Below the pieces are notes generated by a model. It searched no databases, was not told where the DNA came from, and saw only the letters and a list, made by a program, of their open reading frames with translations. Made by a program: the position numbers and the translations under genes. This document shows, in pieces, positions 1 to 10,082 of a DNA stretch of 64,000 bases; positions within the stretch are counted from its first letter, which is position 1, and the number at the start of each line of letters is the position of its first letter. The stretch spans positions 427,501 through 491,500 of the forward strand of contig NW_026731577.1 of assembly GCF_028476545.1 (NCBI RefSeq). Direction: 5' to 3'. Source of the DNA: Physella acuta (lineage: Eukaryota; Mollusca; Gastropoda; Physidae).

Positions 1-585
1 ACTTCAACAGCACACAATCTAGTGGTTACTTCAACAGCATACAATCAACCGGTTACCTCATCATTACACAATCAACTGGTTACCTCATCGTTACACAATC
101 AATCGGCTACCTCATTACAAAATAATAGGTTTCCATCAACATTACACAATCAACCAGTTAGCTCGTCGTTACATAATCAAACGGTTACCTCAACATTTCA
201 CAATCAAACGGTTACCTCAACATTTCACAATCAAACGGTTACCTCAACATTTCACAATCAAGCGGTTACCTCAACATTACACAATCTACCGGTCACCTCA
301 TTATTACACAATCAACCGGTTACCTATTTACACAAGCAACCGGTTATCTCATTACACAATCCATTACCTCATCATTACGCAATCAAACGGTTACCTCAAC
401 ATTACACTATTTACTATTTAGTGGTTACTTCAACAGCACACAATCAACCGGTTAACTTAACATTATGCAATCAACTGGTTACCTCATTATTACACAATCA
501 ACAAGTTTCCTCATCATTATGCAATCGACAGGTTACCTCAAAATTACTTAATCAACCGGTTACCTCATCACAGTGGCGTATGAAT
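1..585. repeat. 27-bp minisatellite
   Basis: About twenty diverged units of 27 bp built around ACACAATCAACCGGTTACCT. Because 27 is a multiple of three, a frame of about 200 codons stays open on the plus strand with 9-residue repeats (VTSSLHNQP-like). It has no splice or domain evidence, so I treat it as intronic satellite DNA of the surface-protein gene. Confidence 0.75.
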
Positions 586-839
586 TACGCGGCGGGTCTT
601 CTCGTATATTTTAATTGCTATATTTTAAATGTCTGTCTGTAGCACCTTCTACTGATATTTTATGTATGTAAATGTTCATTACGAACTCGCCACAGGAAGT
701 CTGTAAATGTACACATAGCGCACGCCTAGTACTAAAGGCCTACAATGTATCGGTAGTCTAGCAATGTAGGGTAAAAGACTTACAATGTAGAACTAAAGAG
801 CTACCATTTAATATTGTATAGCACTTAAAACCAACCAGT

Positions 840-1258
840 TCTAACGACTTAAAATGTAGTACCAGTACTAAAGACCTAAATTGTAGCACCAGTACTAAAG
901 ACCTACAATGCAGCACTAGTGCTTAAGATCTAAAATGTAGTACCAATACTAAAGACCTACAGTGTACCACCAGTACTAAATACCTACAGTGGATCATTAT
1001 AGAAAATGTAGCACTAGTACTAAATACCTAAAATTTAGCACCAGTACTAAAGACCTAAAATGTAGCACACGTACTAAAGACCTACAGTGTACCACCAATA
1101 CTAAAGACCTACAGTGTACCACCAATACTAAAGACCTACAGTGTACCACCAATACTAAAGACCTACAGTGTACCACCAGCACTAAAGACCTACAGTGTAC
1201 CACCAGCACTAAAGACCTACAGTGTACCACCAGCACTAAAGACCTACAGTGTAACACT
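840..1258. repeat. Second 27-bp minisatellite next to exon a
   Basis: Units of the type ACTAAAGACCTACAGTGTAC, period 27 bp, are most regular from 1075 to 1255 and decay towards 840. The array stops only about 25 bases before the acceptor of exon a. Both strands are open across it because of the period. Confidence 0.75.
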
Positions 1259-1281
1259 ATAGACCTCCATCTCTCCCCCAG

Positions 1282-1483
1282 CAAAAGTCAGCAGGGAGAC
1301 AATGGGACATCCAGCTGTCCGGCAACTTCCTGTCCAACACCAGGGACTCTCTGAGGATCAGCCTGCAGGTCTACGACACCTCCTGCCAGGACGCTGCCCT
1401 CTACAGGTGTAACGTCACCTACAAGTACTCTGGGTCTAACGTCCAGTTCCAGGCGTCTGCATTCCAGAACCTGACCGTTAAAG
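1282..1483 (+). CDS. Exon a: C-terminal half of an Ig domain
   Basis: The acceptor is ctctcccccag and the donor is AAAG|gtactt. Starting in phase 0 it encodes 67 residues and ends in phase 1. Visible Ig hallmarks are the C-strand Trp (QWDIQLSG) and the F-strand Cys in CQDAALYRC, followed by the G strand ending NLTVK. The B-strand Cys is missing, so it must sit on an exon upstream of the window, separated by a phase-0 intron as in the next Ig domain. The 3' half of this exon has been copied three more times downstream. Confidence 0.72.
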
Positions 1484-2066
1484 GTACTTATACACACACA
1501 CACACACACACGCAGACACACGCAGACACACAAACACAAACTCACCTACAAGTACTCGGGCTCTAACGTCCAGTTCCAGGCGTCTGCATTCCAGAACCTG
1601 ACCGTTAAAGGTACTTATACACACACACACACACACACGCAGACACACGCAGACACACAAACACAAACTCACCTACAAGTACTCGGGTTCTAACGTCCAG
1701 TTCCAGGCGTCTGCATTCCAGAACCTGACTGTTAGAGGTAGTTATACACCCACATATACACACACAGACACAGACACACACACACTCACATACACACATA
1801 CACACACACACAGACACACACACACACACTCACATACACACATACACACACACACTCACACACACACACACTCACATACACACATACACACACACACTCA
1901 CACACACACACACACACGCTCACACACTCACACACACACTCACACACACACACATACACACACAAACATACACACACAAACACAAACTCACCTACAAGTA
2001 CTCGGGTTCTAACGTCTAGTTTCAGGCGTCTGCATTCCAGAACCTGACCGTTAAAGGTAGTTATAC
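1415..2066 (+). repeat. Fourfold copy of exon a tail with splice donor and CA repeats
   Basis: The last 69 bases of exon a plus its donor recur at about 1542, 1669 and 1988. The first two steps are exactly 127 bp; the last is stretched by CA/GT microsatellite growth. Copies keep a GT donor (gtactt or gtagtt) near 1611, 1738 and 2057 but lack the exon's upstream half and acceptor. CA-rich tracts fill the spacers to about 2120. Confidence 0.85.
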
Positions 2067-2129
2067 CTACACACACACGCAGACCCCCCCCCCTCACACA
2101 CACACACACACACAAACTCACAATGGCAT

Positions 2130-2315
2130 GATTCAACGCCCGATTCAAACAACTGCAACCTTGTAGTTTGTTCTGGGTTGAACAAAAGCTTTGGAATCAA
2201 ATCCACTATGAAAAAATAGGCCGAAACTAAGTCATATGGCGCATAACAGGTTGACACTTTGTTGTGTTTGAAGAAACCTCTTCCAACATTACAGTTGAGA
2301 ACGAAAATGAAGAAA
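2130..2315. mobile_element. Partial copy of a second SINE-like repeat
   Basis: The stretch around CAACCTTGTAGTTTGTTCTG, through the part containing TATGGCGCATAA, matches 60,080-60,255, where a tRNA-like head is also present. This copy lacks the head and lies in the intron after exon a. Confidence 0.5.
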
Positions 2316-2334
2316 GTGTATGTACTGGGATTTG

Positions 2335-2520
2335 GCCACGGCTATAGGTCTAGGACGGGTACGGCTGTTACCTAGCTGTAGAGAGCTAGAATGCTAACCC
2401 GATTGTCTCGAGTTCGAATCGGGTTCAAATCTGTCCACCCAGCTCTGATAGTTACCTAATTAACGTTAGGGAATCAAAGGCGGCTGGGCATGTGTCTTGG
2501 GCACGAACGGGATTAAGAAG
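2335..2520 (+). mobile_element. tRNA-derived SINE (family A), intronic
   Basis: A degenerate A box (CTGTAGAGAGCTAGAATGC) and a B box (GAGTTCGAATC) are followed by the family body (ACCCAGCTCTGATAG, GGCGGCTGGGCATG). It is broken relative to the copies at 10,083 and 32,372. Confidence 0.65.
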
Positions 2521-2755
2521 AGAGCAGATAGGTCTAAGACTAACTTGGCTAACCGTAGAAACAGAGATAAACTTTGCTACGAGTTACTGCTAGACTGTAG
2601 TTTAAATGGATGCTACAAATCGTTGCCATGGCAACCATTCAAAATATCAGATGTCACCTACTGATATTCGAAAACTATGCAGTCATTTATAATTATAAGA
2701 AGTTTTTATTTTTTATTTATTTTATTTTTTTTAAATGAATAACGTTTTTCTTTAG

Positions 2756-2859
2756 GTATATTTGAGGCAGCCCTTTACCCTTCGAACTTTGACCGACAGG
2801 AGAATAACATCACGGTTTACAAATCTAATCAGCCCATCACATTAACGTGTAACGCAACG
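2756..2859 (+). CDS. Exon b: N-terminal half of the second Ig domain
   Basis: A long T-rich tract ends in ctttag and the donor is ACG|gtgagt. It enters in phase 1 and leaves in phase 0, encoding about 34 residues. It carries a linker and strands A-B ending ITLTCNAT, whose Cys pairs with the Cys in the next exon. Two N-x-T sequons are present (NIT, NAT). It is too short to stand out as an open reading frame, but the phases on both sides fit exactly. Confidence 0.72.
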
Positions 2860-2892
2860 GTGAGTGCTCAGATAGTAAGATATCTACTATAT

Positions 2893-3010
2893 TTATTTAG
2901 GGGTTGGCATAGTGCTGACCACACAATCCCTTCACATGAGGAGATCACAGAAACCGGTGATCTACTTCACTTGCCCCATAGACCGTCAGGTTTGGAAAGA
3001 GAAACTTTGC
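2893..3010 (+). mobile_element. 3' fragment of SINE family A inside the Ig-domain intron
   Basis: TTGGCATAGTGCTGACCACA through the CTTCACTTGCCCCATAGACC tail matches the 3' half of the family. It makes up almost half of the 280-bp intron between exons b and c. Confidence 0.65.
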
Positions 3011-3139
3011 ATTACTTGACATACTTTATAACCATGTTTACATCGTCACATCCCACTAGAAAAACAATAGAGATGATATTAACAGGACATTTGAAATCCA
3101 ACATATCGCTAACAAGGACTCTCACTCTTTCGTCTTCAG

Positions 3140-3401
3140 GGATCCAACAACTCCATACTGACGTGGAAATACCTAGACTCCATGGCCGCCATCTTTAATG
3201 GCTACCCGTTTGCAAATAGCATCACGTACACCATGACACTCGCCACCTCCAGGTGTCTGAAACTGTACACCTACTCAACCTTGACCTTTAGGCCGAGTGC
3301 TGTGAGCCTGGAGTCGGCTCCCTTTTATTGTGTGGTGGAGGATGGAGAGGATGTCATGACGAAACGCTTAGATCTAAAAATAGAGCAAATCATAACTTCA
3401 A
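3140..3401 (+). CDS. Exon c: C-terminal half of the second Ig domain
   Basis: The acceptor is cgtcttcag and the donor is A|gtaagt. It enters in phase 0, leaves in phase 1 and encodes 87 residues. SILTWKYLD gives the C-strand Trp and [11 protein letters not shown] the F-strand Y-x-C, completing the Ig domain begun in the previous exon. The split between Cys and Trp in phase 0 matches that inferred for the first Ig domain, so the two look like copies of a two-exon Ig module. A long TA microsatellite starts about 15 bases after the donor. Confidence 0.78.
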
Positions 3402-3413
3402 GTAAGTTTATTT

Positions 3414-3414
<1 letters not shown>

Positions 3415-3485
<71 letters not shown>

Positions 3486-3497
3486 GTATATATATAC

Positions 3498-3582
<85 letters not shown>
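3415..3582. repeat. TA dinucleotide microsatellite
   Basis: A nearly pure (TA)n tract broken by a short ACATACATACATACAT block, starting just after the donor of exon c. The rest of the intron to 4171 is AT-rich with nothing recognisable. Confidence 0.95.
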
Positions 3583-3586
<4 letters not shown>

Positions 3587-4171
3587 TTGATATGAATTAT
3601 TTTTTTAAAAACATTTTTTTTTTTAGATTTTGCAGTTAAAGTGGCCGTAGAATAATAATAAAAAATAAAAACTTAAGACTGAAAACAACTCAGAAATTTA
3701 ATATTTTTAGAATCAATGTTATAGAAGTTGCAAATCCAGAAAACTTTAAAATAATTAGTTTAAGTTTAAGGTTACATTTCTATTTATTTTCATCCAGCCT
3801 AAGTTGTAACCTGAAGTTCCACTTTTGTAAGACAAAAAGATATTCTCAAAACTCCACTTTAAAAAAATAAATTCGTTGTAATTTGTACTCAAAACTGATA
3901 CAATTTTTAAATTTTGGTCAATTTTACCTTAAATTTCTGTGAAAAATGTATACAATTAAAATGTTTGCTTTTTTTTTACTTTGTTGCCGAAAATACTAAA
4001 AACATCAATTACATCAATTTTTTTGTCCAGCCATATTTATTTTATAAACATCGTGCATGATGTTTTAAAATATTTAATTGGCCTTTCGAACAAATTTGAT
4101 AATATCCTCGGATGATTAATTTTTTTTAAGTCACCCGAAAAAAAATATAATAAATTTTTAAAAATGTGCAG

Positions 4172-4504
4172 GTACTACCCCGTCGTCCACCACCAACACC
4201 ACAACCCCACCCACCTCAGACTTCACCTTCAGGGTGCCGGCGGGGCTGAACACCCCCCTGCGGCTGCCGGCCAACTTCTCCACCACACCCAGCAGCATCA
4301 CCCTGCACCAGGTCAGCCCTACCGTGCTCCAGCTGTCGGGCTCGTCCTACACGGCGAGCTACGACAGCACGACACGACAGATCAACCTAACGCTGGCAGA
4401 CAACACGGCGATCGGGACGCGAAGCTACAAAATCGTCTTGCAAGGTACCAATGAACTGCTGGAGGTCAAGTTTACTGTCATTACAGAGGCAGCGGTCACT
4501 TCAG
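4172..4504 (+). CDS. Exon d: Thr-rich linker plus first Cys-free beta domain
   Basis: The acceptor is aaatgtgcag and the donor is TCAG|gtcagt; 333 nt, phase 1 at both ends. The first 15 or so residues are Ser/Thr/Pro-rich. The rest, about 95 residues, alternates polar and hydrophobic residues like a beta sandwich and has no cysteine. Its core (SYTASYD, INLTLAD, SYKIVLQ, VKFTVITEA) lines up with the domains in the next two exons. It is GC-rich compared with the flanking introns, as expected of coding sequence. No known family is recognised; an Ig- or cadherin-like fold is a guess. Confidence 0.78.
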
Positions 4505-5746
4505 GTCAGTTCCGTTTGTTTCTTTAAGACATTTTTACCCTATGGCCGTGGAAACTTTTGAAGGGGCCGTCGCGAACTTCAATTTCCGGGGTCGGATTTA
4601 AACTTCCGGGGGTCGGACTTAAATTTCCGGGGGGTCGGATACTGGTTGATATATAAATTGTGTGTATAAATCGTTGTCCTTTCGGGGGACTGTAAACTTT
4701 CGTAGGAGGAGGGGGTGCTCCTCCCGATGAGATGCCTGAAAGAAACTCTGGTCATTACACTTTATCTCTGGAATTTACTTCTGAGTTTTTAACATTGAAG
4801 TATTTGAGCTACATCACTATGAACAGCTGGGCTACATTCATTAGTAGTGTTGTAACATCATATTATACAGTTTTAGAGACATAAACTACGCTTTTTGCTA
4901 TGATTTGGGTAAGGAATGGGGCTTGTGTTTAGACCACCCTGGCCTAGCAGTAGAGCGCTGGACTGCTAACCCGAAAGTCTTAAGTTCGAATCCGGGTTTA
5001 AGTCAGTAGAACGTCGCTGAGTCCATCCAAACTCTGTTAGGTACCTAAATAACTAAAGTTGGCTGGACATAATACTGACCACACTATCCCTTTATATGCA
5101 GAAGTCACAGAAACGAGTGAACTTCACTTGCCTCATGGACCATTAGGTTCGAAAAAGGAACTTTCTTTTACTAATAATAACCTAACACCCATTTTAAGGA
5201 GCCTCCATCTCTGTAGTATTATTAGACGCTAGTGTCATAATTATCCCGTTTTAATTTTAATAGACACGAAATACTGTGCTGAGGTAGTAAAATGATTACA
5301 TTTTAACCAGTTGATAAATCTTGAACATGTATTACATTCTTCAATTTAAATTTGATAGGTCTACATGCATTCATTTACTATTTGAATTTTCATTAAATAA
5401 AAATGAAATCTTTAATGGTGCGTGTATTGCAGATAAGATTGCTTTAAACTTATGTAATTCAACAAATGTATTAACATACAAGCATATAAAAACCCCTTTA
5501 GTACAATACTAGGCGACCCGGTGTACCGATGGAAAATTGCATGTCTGCCTCAAAACCTTCCACCACCAACACTCCATTAAAAACAACAAATATAAAAACC
5601 TATACGCATACAAAACCCCGTTAAGTTTAGTATAATACTGGACGATCTGGTTTCCCGATGGAAAATCTGAGATCATTTGCCCTGGGATCATTTGTCTGTA
5701 AGGTATTTTTTCTTGGATATTTTGTCTGAGATCATTTGTCATGGAA

Positions 5747-5817
<71 letters not shown>

Positions 5818-6155
5818 CAATCTTTTGATTTTAATTCGTAATTAGGTAGGCGCACTCTGTAATTCAAAGTTCAGTGACCTTCAGTAAATAAATTATTATA
5901 GCTCATATAATAAGTATTGAAGAAGATCATGACAACAAACATGACAACAAAGTTTATAATTAACGCTATAAAATCTTCTAGTTTAAACACATTTCCACCC
6001 GGTCAGAAATAAAATACCGACACTCCCTCCCCCCCCCCCTCCCCCACGCCACACACTGAAAAATGTTTGGGCGATAGGACTAACTATATGACAATGTTAA
6101 TTAAACGGAAATGATTTTAAAACTATAGTTTATCATCTTTTTGTCTTTTCTACAG
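4505..6155. other. Intron d-e: SINE, TA tract, C-rich tract
   Basis: Near 4580-4640 there are three short repeats around ACTTCCGGGGGTCGGA. A SINE occupies 4935-5170. A pure TA tract lies at about 5748-5813 and a C-rich run at about 6020-6045. No exon-like sequence was found in the remainder. Confidence 0.6.
4935..5170 (+). mobile_element. tRNA-derived SINE (family A)
   Basis: The A box is TGGCCTAGCAGTAGAGCGC and the B box is AAGTTCGAATCC. The conserved body follows with its tail CTTCACTTGCCTCATGGACC. It sits in sense orientation in the intron before exon e. Confidence 0.75.
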
Positions 6156-6839
6156 CTCCAATTTCCACAATTACACCAGCGTCCAGAAACACCACCGCAG
6201 CACCCGGAAACACCACCTCATCATCCGGAAACATCACCGCATCACCCTGGAACACCACCGCATCATCCGGAAACATCACCGCAGCACCCGGAAACACCAC
6301 CTCATCAACCGGAAGCACCAACGCATCATCCGGAAACATCACCGCATCACCCTGGAACACCACCGCAGCACCCGGAAACACCACCGCAGCACCCAGAAAC
6401 ACCACCTCATCAACCGGAAACACCAACGCATCATCCGGAAACATCACCACACTATCCGGAAACATCACCGCATCACCCTGGAACACCACCACAGCACCCA
6501 GAGGCACCACCACATCACCAACCAAACCGGTGATCGAGAGAAACATCAGCATCTCCTCCTCCTTCAATAACAACTCAGCCGTCTTCATACCCCTGGACAC
6601 CACCACCCCGCCCTACAACCCCCACCTGTACCTCTTCAGCTACAACTACAACTATGAGTACGTGACGACAGAGCTGTCGTGGACTAGTTACAACCTCATC
6701 TACGACAGCAGCAACAGAGGCGTGCAGCTTGTCGTGTTGGACCAATGGACGCAGGACTTGAAGCTGTACTTGCTCACTCTCTCCACTGAAGTCTTCAACT
6801 ACAGAATGTACGTGCGGGTCACCAAGGTCATGGACATTG
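6156..6839 (+). CDS. Exon e: sequon-repeat mucin stalk plus second Cys-free domain
   Basis: The acceptor is cttttctacag and the donor is ATTG|gtgagt; 684 nt, phase 1 at both ends. The first 125 or so residues are about sixteen 7-residue units (21-bp repeats) of the type GNTTAAP, GNITASP or WNTTASS. Nearly every unit carries an N-x-S/T sequon and several Thr/Ser, so this should be a heavily N- and O-glycosylated stalk. Around 100 residues of Cys-free domain follow, with SYNLIYD, VQLVVLD and MYVRVTKV matching the exons on either side. Other frames and the opposite strand are also open across the repeat, but only this frame joins to the neighbouring exons. Confidence 0.8.
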
Positions 6840-6869
6840 GTGAGTACACTTGGCGTGTAAATAGTTAAG

Positions 6870-7270
6870 TACTAAGTTCACATAGGGTATGAATAGTTTA
6901 GTACTAAGTTCACAAGGTGTCTGAATATTTAGGTACTAAGTTCACGTGGTAGTTAAGTACTAAGTTCACATGGCGTGTGAATAGTTAAGCACTAAGTTTA
7001 CAAAGTGTCTGAATAGTTAAGTACTAAGTTCATATGGGGTATGAATAGTTAAGTACTAAGTTCACAAGGTGTCTGAATAGTTAAGTACTACGTTCACGTG
7101 GTAGCTAAGTACTAAGTTCACATGGCGTGTGAATAGTTAAGCACTAAGTTTACAAAGTGTCTGAATAGTTAAGTACTAAGTACACATGGTGTATGAATAG
7201 TTAAGTACTAAGTTCGCATGGTGTCTGAATATTTAATTACTGATTATAAATGGTGTATGAATAATGTAGT
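6870..7270. repeat. Intronic minisatellite
   Basis: Imperfect units of roughly 35 bp around GAATAGTTAAGTACTAAGTT start about 30 bases after the donor of exon e. About ten units can be read before the pattern decays. Confidence 0.75.
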
Positions 7271-7439
7271 TGAGTACAGATGGTGTATGAATAGTTCAGT
7301 ACTCTGTACACATGTCGGGGGTTTTTGTCCAGGGGGTTTATGACCGGACACCCTGTACACATGGTGCCAGGCATCTCTTCAGGGGGACTCCGCCCTCCTC
7401 CCCGCAGATGAAGTAGAGTACATATGTTTCTTGACCTCG

Positions 7440-7530
7440 GCAGGTAAAAGGATGGTGTGGTCAGTACTGTGCGCAGCTGGGTTTACTTTCCCCAGCCTAA
7501 GTCAGATACCCATCAGAGCTTAGATGATTG
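7440..7530 (-). mobile_element. SINE family A fragment, reverse orientation
   Basis: Read on the minus strand, the ATGGGTATCTGACTTAGG stretch and the following CAGTACTGACCACACCATCC match the family's central part. The head and tail are missing. Confidence 0.5.
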
Positions 7531-7599
7531 GCCCACACGTTGTTTGACAACAGCGAAGGGTTGTCCACTAGCAATTTGTCATGTTAACATATCATATGA

Positions 7600-7690
7600 C
7601 AGTCTTAACACATGTTAACACATGATATGACAGTCGTAACACATGTTAACACATGATATGATAGCCGCAACACATGTTATCACATGCAGT
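7600..7690. repeat. Short tandem repeat of about 30 bp
   Basis: Three to four units containing ACATGTTAACACATGATATG. Confidence 0.7.
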
Positions 7691-7977
7691 GAATTTACAT
7701 TTACATTGCATCGAATTGTAGTATTATAAGTATTTGAGTAGGGTTTGTTTATATAATGACTTAAATTTATATTATAGCTGCCACAGTCTATACTCTTTCG
7801 CATAACGTGAAAACAATATTTCATGTCCAAGAGAACATTATTGTTAGAATTTTTACCAGTGCCCCCCCCCCCCCCAGGAAAATATTAAGTACCCCCCCCC
7901 CCCCGGAGAAAAAGTCTGGAAGAAATACAGAATAGCCACGGTCCTTGAGCTGTTCTCTGCTACCCATTCACTGTGGC

Positions 7978-8298
7978 CAGGGGTAGACTGGCTGTGTCCA
8001 AGAGGCCCGGGAAATTCTAAATGCCCCCCACCCCAACCTATGTGAATTTTTACTGTGCATTTTGTTCTCGATCAAAGCCTGAATTTTAATCTTTCTTCTG
8101 AAATAATCGAAATTGTAAAATTAAAAATTAAAAATTAAAATTTATTTTTAATCAAAACATAATTAGGACGATTACAGCACCTTTCCTGGGGGCCCTTATA
8201 GATTATTTCCTGGGAGCCCACCGAGATTTTTTCTTGGGGCCTTTTTAGATTATTTCCTGTGGGCCCACAGGTAGACCGGCGGGCCAGTCTACACTCTG
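7978..8298. mobile_element. hAT-like MITE (GTAGACTGGC family)
   Basis: The left end CAGGGGTAGACTGGC and right end GCCAGTCTACACTCTG are inverted repeats. The interior (CCAAGAGGCCCGGGAAATT, repeated GGCCC and TTTCCTGGG blocks) matches the right part of the element at 60,882-61,503 in reverse. A C-rich fragment of another MITE family with the end GTCTGGAAGAAA lies just before it (about 7860-7930). A clean 8-bp target duplication was not found. Confidence 0.55.
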
Positions 8299-8589
8299 TG
8301 GTTGTTTGTTCATAATAAATTATTTCTATACAATGAACAAAGTGATTTACTTTAAAACTGGCATCAACACGCCAATTAAGAATTGATTAAAGTTACATAA
8401 ATTATTAGAAAGATACTGGTTCAAAATACGTATTTTCTCAAATGTTTTAAAGACAGGTATAAGCTGAAATTTCATTTCTTCAATCTAAACAGTCCTGTTC
8501 CCCCACACTAAAAATCTAAATTAAAGCAATCTCTACTTCTTATTACCTCTTTCATCTCGTTGTCATGACAACCCACCCTTACTATCTAG

Positions 8590-8931
8590 CCAGCACCACC
8601 ACGCCTTACCCCGGCGACACCACGACGGAAAACCAGCCGTACATCCAGAACAACAAACAGGTCACCGCACTCATCGACAGCGACACGCACTTCCAACTTG
8701 TCCTCGTCACCCGGTACCCACCTACCAGTTACCGGATGTACAGAAAGGAGGCTCCGTTCACCGAACTGAGCAGCTATACCTACAGCGTGATCTATACCAA
8801 CTACAAAAATGAGTTGGACGTCACCATCTTTGACACCGGCAACGAGGGCGTGACGTCGTACGTCTTGCAAGTGGTCATCAACGGTCGAACGTACGAGGCG
8901 TATTTCACCGTAACCAAGGCAGGATCCACGA
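8590..8931 (+). CDS. Exon f: Thr-rich linker plus third Cys-free beta domain
   Basis: The acceptor is ttactatctag (a weak pyrimidine tract) and the donor is ACGA|gtaaga; 342 nt, phase 1 at both ends. A short Thr-rich linker (STTTPYPGDTTT) leads into about 95 residues without cysteine. TYSVIYT, LDVTIFD, SYVLQVV and AYFTVTKA align with the previous two domain exons. It is followed directly by the terminal exon. Confidence 0.8.
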
Positions 8932-9244
8932 GTAAGAGATATTCAAACGTATCACAAATCTGATCATATGTCATGAATTAAAATGTTTATAAACAAAGTT
9001 TAAGGTTTCTAAGAATATTATAAAATACCGCAGGTATTACATTAATGGTTGTATGGGCAGAGTCATTAACCTGCTGATTTTCCATTTAAAATTAAATTTT
9101 TCCCGAAAAATAAATACCATTTAAAAACGTGGCTAATATTGTGACTCGAAAACAATGAAAGCACCCAGAGAACTTAACTAAATACACCGGGCCACTACCA
9201 GGGCTTATCCAATCATGGGTTGCCAATTCTTTTCTATACCTTTG

Positions 9245-9246
<2 letters not shown>

Positions 9247-9326
<80 letters not shown>
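9247..9326. repeat. TA dinucleotide microsatellite
   Basis: A pure (TA)n tract of about 80 bp in the last intron of the surface-protein gene. Confidence 0.95.
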
Positions 9327-9329
<3 letters not shown>

Positions 9330-9458
9330 AACAAATGCGAAACACGTTATTTAAGTGTTTTCATTTAAACGCGTACAATTTTGTTATATATTTTAAAATC
9401 ATATTACTAAAGATGAACTTACTTTAATTATTATTTTCCAATTTTTTTCTCTTTACAG

Positions 9459-9544
9459 ATTCATCCTGGCTGCCAAGATCCAACATAATTTGTTTGATTA
9501 CAACTTTTTTTTCTGTACTCGGAACCAGAGTTTTTATATTTTAG
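9459..9544 (+). CDS. Exon g: terminal exon with hydrophobic C-terminus
   Basis: A long pyrimidine tract ends in ctttacag. The codon completed across the junction is Asn, then SSWLPRSN, a hydrophobic stretch containing ICLITTFFSVLG, and TRVFIF before TAG at 9542-9544. Small residues (G-S-T-N-S-S), a short spacer and a hydrophobic end are the layout of a GPI-attachment signal. A short membrane anchor without a cytoplasmic tail is the alternative. The single Arg in the tail lowers confidence somewhat. Confidence 0.68.
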
Positions 9545-10015
9545 TTAGTTGGTTCCATTATATAAATCCAACAAACTGCATTTTTTTACTCTTAAAAGTC
9601 ATATTGTACAATCTTTTCTCGATCAGGATAACATATTCGATGCTTTGTCGCGGTCATGAAAATCTTAACTTTAGACAGAGAAAATGTTATTGTCTGTTAA
9701 ATAACGACAAAGACTCCGGTGACGAAACAGTAGAGCATCAGGGGGAGGGGGTGCGGTTGGTCAATATTTTTTTAGAATATCGCGATAATATTGCTTAAAA
9801 TAGTTTTATTACAGCACCCATTACACAATTTTGCAACACGGATATAATTTATTCTATTTTAACACTGTTGTATGATGAAGTTGTTACTACTCAAATTATT
9901 TACCTTCTGATTCTTCGAATATTTTTTTTCTTTATTACACAGTTTTGAATAATTCTATGAAGAAAAAATGTATTTAAAAAATAGGAATTAGTCTTTTTTA
10001 GCGATTCAGAAAACG

Positions 10016-10021
10016 AATAAA
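10016..10021 (+). terminator. Candidate poly(A) signal of the surface-protein gene
   Basis: AATAAA lies about 470 bases after the stop codon and is followed by a T-rich stretch (tctttttcctc). It is a clear canonical hexamer in the 3' flank, but AT-rich sequence produces such hexamers by chance. Confidence 0.3.
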
Positions 10022-10082
10022 TCTTTTTCCTCAAGCAAAATACACTACGTTTCCCTCTCTTCTGTAGTACCACGTTACGGCG

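Larger units (their letters stand above)
1282..9544 (+). other. Gene model: Ig/mucin-like surface protein, 3' part (7 exons)
   Basis: Seven exons (1282-1483, 2756-2859, 3140-3401, 4172-4504, 6156-6839, 8590-8931, 9459-9544) have GT-AG borders and agree in phase at every junction, giving 670 residues plus a stop. Layout: half an Ig domain, a full Ig domain, three Cys-free beta-rich domains with Thr-rich linkers, then a hydrophobic C-terminus. No cytoplasmic tail is predicted, so the protein is probably GPI-anchored or held by a terminal membrane segment. The first exons, with signal peptide and first Ig cysteine, must lie left of the window. A role as a glycosylated extracellular recognition or adhesion protein is inference from architecture only. 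Confidence 0.75.

Noticed and set aside
22-642. A 206-codon open frame with 9-residue repeats at the left edge
   Set aside because: It follows directly from a 27-bp minisatellite, with no splice signals or domain. It could in principle be an exon, but nothing supports it.
6141-6533. Alternative frame HPETPPHHPETSPHHPG over exon e, and the reverse-strand frame
   Set aside because: They are open only because of the 21-bp repeat. Splice phases on both sides select the sequon frame.
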